From positions 248,001 to 312,000 of the forward strand of contig NZ_JACHIV010000001.1 of assembly GCF_014203325.1 (NCBI RefSeq): a DNA stretch of 64,000 nucleotides, written 5' to 3'. Shown here in pieces: positions 60,968 to 64,000 of the stretch. The translations under genes were made by a program, and so were the position numbers. Position 1 is the first letter of the stretch. Each line of letters opens with the position of its first letter. The DNA is from Saccharopolyspora gloriosae. GTDB lineage: Bacteria; Actinomycetota; Actinomycetes; Mycobacteriales; Pseudonocardiaceae. Below the pieces are notes generated by a model, which made no database searches, was not told the origin of the DNA, and worked only from the letters and a program-made list of their open reading frames with translations.

Positions 60968-61729
60968 ATGGAGATCCGTTTGCTCGGTTCGGTGGCATTG
61001 AGTTCGGGAAGTGACGACTCGCTCTTCGGCGTTCCGTCGGGGAAAGTTCGCACGGTGTTGGCCGTGCTCGCGTTGTCACCGGCGAAGTCAATTGCTTCCG
61101 AACAATTCGTGGATGAACTCTGGTTGGACAAACCCATCGGCAATGCGCGCAACGCGCTGCAGGCCAACATCGTGCGGCTGCGCAAGTTCCTGGAGCGGCG
61201 CACCGGGCGGGCCGGCGACGAGTTGGTGCGCACCGTCCAGGGCGGCTACCGCCTGGACGTGGACCCGCAGACCGTCGACGCCGAGCGGTTCGTGGCGCTG
61301 GCCGAGCGGGGCGGCGAGCTCGTCGACTCGCACCCGGAGCAGGCCGTCGTGCTGCTGGAGCGCGCGCTGCGGTTGTGGCGCGGGCCCGCGCTGCTCGACA
61401 CCGACACGCTGCGCTGCCGGCTGGAGGCGGTGCGGCTCGACGAACGCAGGCTCACCGCCCAGGAAGACCTGATCACCGCCAAGCTGGCCATCGGCCAGGA
61501 GCGCGCCGTGGTCTCCGAGCTGCGCAGGCTCACCGCCGAGTACCCGGAGCGGGAGCGGTTCAGCGGGCAGCTGATGGTCGCGCTCTACCGCAACGGCAGG
61601 CAGACCGAGGCGGTCAACGTCTTTCACCGGACCCGGCAGCGACTGGTGCGCGACTTGGGGCTGGAACCCGGCCGCGAACTGCGCAAGCTCTATGAATCGA
61701 TCTTGATTCAAGATCAGGTGCTCGGCTGA
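60968..61729 (+). CDS. SARP/AfsR-type pathway regulator 1
   Basis: The 253-aa protein starts at ATG 60968 with GGGGGAT 7 nt upstream. It has an OmpR-like winged helix (VRTVLAVLALSPAKSIASEQFVDELW, ARNALQANIVRLRKFL) and a bacterial transcriptional activation domain (ALRLWRGPALLDT, LTAEYPERERFSGQLMVALYRNGRQTEAVNVF). SARPs switch on antibiotic clusters by binding repeats near -35. It leads the biosynthetic region at the right end. Confidence 0.93.
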   Translation: MEIRLLGSVALSSGSDDSLFGVPSGKVRTVLAVLALSPAKSIASEQFVDELWLDKPIGNARNALQANIVRLRKFLERRTGRAGDELVRTVQGGYRLDVDPQTVDAERFVALAERGGELVDSHPEQAVVLLERALRLWRGPALLDTDTLRCRLEAVRLDERRLTAQEDLITAKLAIGQERAVVSELRRLTAEYPERERFSGQLMVALYRNGRQTEAVNVFHRTRQRLVRDLGLEPGRELRKLYESILIQDQVLG

Positions 61730-61794
61730 GCGCCAGGTCCCGGGAGGACCAGGCGCGCACGCAGGCATCGGACGATTCGTGAATGGGGTGACAC

Positions 61795-62595
61795 GTGGAG
61801 TACCGGATTCTGGGCCCCGTGGAGGTGCTGCGGGACGACGGCGAGCGGGTCGTGCTGGACGGGACGAAGCAGCGGACGGTGCTGGCCGCGCTGCTGCTGT
61901 CCGGGCCGAACCTGCTCTCGGACGCGCGGCTCAGCGAGTTCCTGTGGGGTACCCGCCCGCCCGCGACCAGCACCGCGCAGATCTACACCTACGTGTCCCG
62001 GCTGCGGAAGCTGCTGGGGCGCGAGGTGACCATCGGGCGCCGCTCGCCCGGATACGTGCTGGACATCGGGGACGGCAGGCTCGACCTCGCGGAGTTCGAG
62101 CAGCACGTGCGGCTGGGGCAGGACGCGCTGGGGGCGGCCCGCTGCGAGGAGGCGGTGCGGCACCTGCGGCGCGCGCTGAACCTGTGGCGCGGCCCGGCGC
62201 TGGTCGACGTCGCGGAGTCGCTGGCCGCGGAGGAGGACGGCCGGTTGCAGGAGCTGCGGCTGGTCGCGCTCGAAGGCCTCGTGGAGGGCGAACTGGTGCT
62301 GGGCGGGCACGCGCGGCTCACCGCGGAGCTGTTCGGGCTGGTGCGCCTGCACCCGCTGCGCGAGCGGTTCCGCGCGCAGCTGATGATCGCGCTGCACCGC
62401 TGCGACCGGCAGGCCGAGGCGCTGGCCCTCTACGACGAGGGGCGGCGGCTGCTGGCCGCGGAGTTGGGCGTGGACCCGGGGGTGCGGTTGCGCCGGGCGC
62501 ACCACGCGGTGCTGACGGCCGACGCGGCCGACCCGGTCTCGCTGGAACCGCCGCGGGAATCGGCCCGGGTCGGTGCCGCCACGCTGCGAATATAG
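61795..62595 (+). CDS. SARP/AfsR-type pathway regulator 2
   Basis: The 266-aa protein starts at GTG 61795 (VEYRILGPVEVL). It has the same two domains as its neighbour, with QRTVLAALLLSGPNLLSDARL, STAQIYTYVSRLRKLLG and LVRLHPLRERFRAQLMIALHRCDRQAEALALY. The two SARPs are clearly different paralogues in tandem. Two in a row suggests layered control of the cluster that follows. Confidence 0.93.
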   Translation: MEYRILGPVEVLRDDGERVVLDGTKQRTVLAALLLSGPNLLSDARLSEFLWGTRPPATSTAQIYTYVSRLRKLLGREVTIGRRSPGYVLDIGDGRLDLAEFEQHVRLGQDALGAARCEEAVRHLRRALNLWRGPALVDVAESLAAEEDGRLQELRLVALEGLVEGELVLGGHARLTAELFGLVRLHPLRERFRAQLMIALHRCDRQAEALALYDEGRRLLAAELGVDPGVRLRRAHHAVLTADAADPVSLEPPRESARVGAATLRI

Positions 62596-62737
62596 AAATC
62601 CCATATCCCCGAGTCGCAGTGTGGGACTCGGTAGAACGGTCCGGGTGCGCTGGGGGCGCCCCACGTCGCTGGCGCGATTTCGCGTCCCCCGAGTTCTCCG
62701 GTTTGCATTTCGCTATTCCACGAGAATGGGAGTTGGC

Positions 62738-63001
62738 ATGACCACCACGAATGCGCGGGTCGACGAGGCCGGTCGCGGGAAAATCAAGGAAATCGTCTGC
62801 GACATTCTTGAGATCGAGCCCGCGGACATGACCGACACCAGCCTGTTCAAGGACGATCACGGGGCCGATTCGATGGGCGCCATCGAGATCCTCTCGGCGC
62901 TGGAGAGCACCTTCGACGTCACGATCGAGCAGTCCGAGCTCACCCGCATGGTCAACCTGGACAACGTGGTGGCGGTCGTCAACGAAGCGCCGGCCAACTG
63001 A
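62738..63001 (+). CDS. Acyl carrier protein
   Basis: The 87-aa protein has the phosphopantetheine site DHGADSMGAIEIL with Ser near residue 47, plus an acidic second helix. The D-S-M form is unlike DSL of primary metabolism. ATG 62738 has GGGAG 5 nt upstream; an in-frame ATG 12 nt earlier is also possible. It lies 27 nt before the ketosynthase and probably carries its substrate. Confidence 0.95.
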   Translation: MTTTNARVDEAGRGKIKEIVCDILEIEPADMTDTSLFKDDHGADSMGAIEILSALESTFDVTIEQSELTRMVNLDNVVAVVNEAPAN

Positions 63002-63028
63002 GCCGTCCACCGGGGAACGGGGCGAGCA

Positions 63029-64000
63029 GTGAGCGAGCAGCAGCAGACCCACCGCCGGGTCGTGATCACCGGTCTGGGCGTGGTGACCTGCCTGGGGGTG
63101 GGCGTCGAGGAGTTCCGCGACGGACTGCGGTCCGGGCGCAGCGGGGTGACCCCGCTCGTCAGCTTCGACACCACCGGGTTCGCGCACGCGAACAGTTGTG
63201 AGATCACCGAGTTCGCTCCGGAGCAGTACATGCACCGGGTCGATCCGGAGGAGCTGGGACGGGCCAGCCAGTTCTCGGTGGCCGCCGCGCGGATGGCCGC
63301 CGAGGACGCGGGGATGCCGCTGGACGTGCTGCGGCGGCAGCGGGCGCTGGTCTCGGTCGGCACCACCGACGCCGAGTCCCGAGACCTCGACGGCCTGGTC
63401 GCCGACCAGCTCGCGGACGGGCCGCAGCAGTGGGACCCGGTGCGGGCGCGGCGGGCCACCGCCGGGCGGTTGTCCACCAGCATCGTCCGCGAGCTGGAGC
63501 TGACCGATGTCGAAGCCGTCACCATCCCCACCGCCTGCGCGGCGGGCAACTACGCGATCGGCTACGGCTTCGACGCGATCCGCGAGGGCGACGTGGAAGT
63601 GGCGTTGTGCGGCGGGGCGGACGCGGTGTGCCGCAAGACCTTCACGGGCTTCTACCGGCTCGGCACCATCGCGCCCGAGGTGTGCCAGCCGTTCGACCTG
63701 GACCGCAAGGGGATCCTCACGGGTGAGGGCGCGGGGATCTTGCTGATGGAGAGCCTGGAGTCGGCGCAGGCGCGCGGCGCGCGGATCTACGCCGAGGTGC
63801 TGGGCTACGGCCTCAACTGCGACGCGCACCATCCGGTCGCCCCGGACCAGGGCAGCATCGCGCGGTGCGTGGAGCTGGCGCACCGCAACGCCGGTGTGAC
63901 GCCGGACGAGGTGGACTTCATCTCCGCGCACGGCACCGGGACGAAGGCCAACGACGTCACCGAGGCGGGCGCGATCCGCCAGGTGTTCGGCACGCCGCCG
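63029..64000 (+). CDS. Beta-ketoacyl-ACP synthase (FabF-type), truncated by window end
   Basis: The 324 codons present begin at GTG 63029 (VSEQQQTHRRVVITGLGVVT). The active-site Cys is in IPTACAAGNYAIGYG near residue 176, and the first catalytic His in SAHGTGTKANDVTE near 307; the second His lies beyond the edge. A KS plus a discrete ACP with SARPs points to a type II or iterative polyketide or specialised fatty acyl pathway. The product cannot be told from what is visible. Confidence 0.93.
   Translation, partial: MSEQQQTHRRVVITGLGVVTCLGVGVEEFRDGLRSGRSGVTPLVSFDTTGFAHANSCEITEFAPEQYMHRVDPEELGRASQFSVAAARMAAEDAGMPLDVLRRQRALVSVGTTDAESRDLDGLVADQLADGPQQWDPVRARRATAGRLSTSIVRELELTDVEAVTIPTACAAGNYAIGYGFDAIREGDVEVALCGGADAVCRKTFTGFYRLGTIAPEVCQPFDLDRKGILTGEGAGILLMESLESAQARGARIYAEVLGYGLNCDAHHPVAPDQGSIARCVELAHRNAGVTPDEVDFISAHGTGTKANDVTEAGAIRQVFGTPP

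Noticed and set aside
1-64000. Insertion sequences, integrases or prophage genes
   Set aside because: None of the real coding regions shows transposase, recombinase or phage structural motifs.

Overview
The window is high-GC DNA from an actinomycete. GTG starts, 4-nt stop/start overlaps, paired XRE-DUF397 regulators, SARP regulators, MprAB and the Glp-RimJ-GlpR set together suggest Pseudonocardiales, perhaps Saccharopolyspora-like; the genus is an inference. No insertion sequence, integrase, phage gene or CRISPR array was seen.

Layout. (1) 1-5.5 kb: the last three genes of a Wadjet-type plasmid-defence operon of the DUF2397/2398/2399 class: a cut DUF2398 subunit, a 1355-aa SMC-like ATPase and a Toprim-type nuclease subunit. 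(2) 5.5-11.2 kb: a structured intergenic repeat, an SDR, then a membrane set (DUF5134, PepSY, CopD-CtaG fusion) that may relate to copper and haem-copper oxidase. (3) 11.2-16.8 kb: an XRE/DUF397 pair facing two small Cys-containing proteins, a copper P-type ATPase and an RNA methyltransferase. (4) 17-23 kb: a NarL-type two-component system, a fluoride riboswitch with crcB-DUF190-crcB, a HAD phosphatase and a VanZ-RDD fusion. (5) 23-36.6 kb: P450, a second XRE/DUF397 and Cys-protein module, an MmyB-type regulator with an aldo/keto reductase, a glycosyltransferase-51 protein with a ruined transpeptidase domain, an OmpR-type two-component system, a Tat ferritin-like protein and an APH-fold kinase. 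(6) 36.6-42.5 kb: tRNA-Arg, a STAND NTPase with TPRs, a GT-B transferase preceded by 19 copies of an 8-bp repeat, a TPR-GGDEF protein and BluB.

(7) 42.9-45.8 kb: a zinc-starvation ribosome remodelling locus. Zinc-free L28, L33, S14 and S18 diverge from an Mrf homologue, L31 type B and L32 around a Zur-like box. (8) 45.9-59.9 kb: a core block with the same order as mycobacterial mprA-mprB-pepD-moaB2-mscL...ruc-fthc-galU-glp-rimJ-glpR, into which a DeoR-galT pair has been inserted. 11-bp-spaced TCTCAG repeats precede both mprA and pepD, and a CIRCE element precedes the Ruc-like gene. (9) 59.9-64 kb: tRNA-Ala, a tandem array of degenerate tRNA copies and terminators, then the start of a biosynthetic cluster (two SARPs, an acyl carrier protein and a ketosynthase cut by the window end).

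The most unusual material lies outside the ordinary genes: a three-copy intergenic repeat whose stem arms differ between copies but stay complementary in two of them, the 8-bp repeat tract, the decayed tRNA-Ala array, and two parallel four-gene XRE/DUF397/Cys-pair modules. All calls are from reading the sequence; no searches were run.
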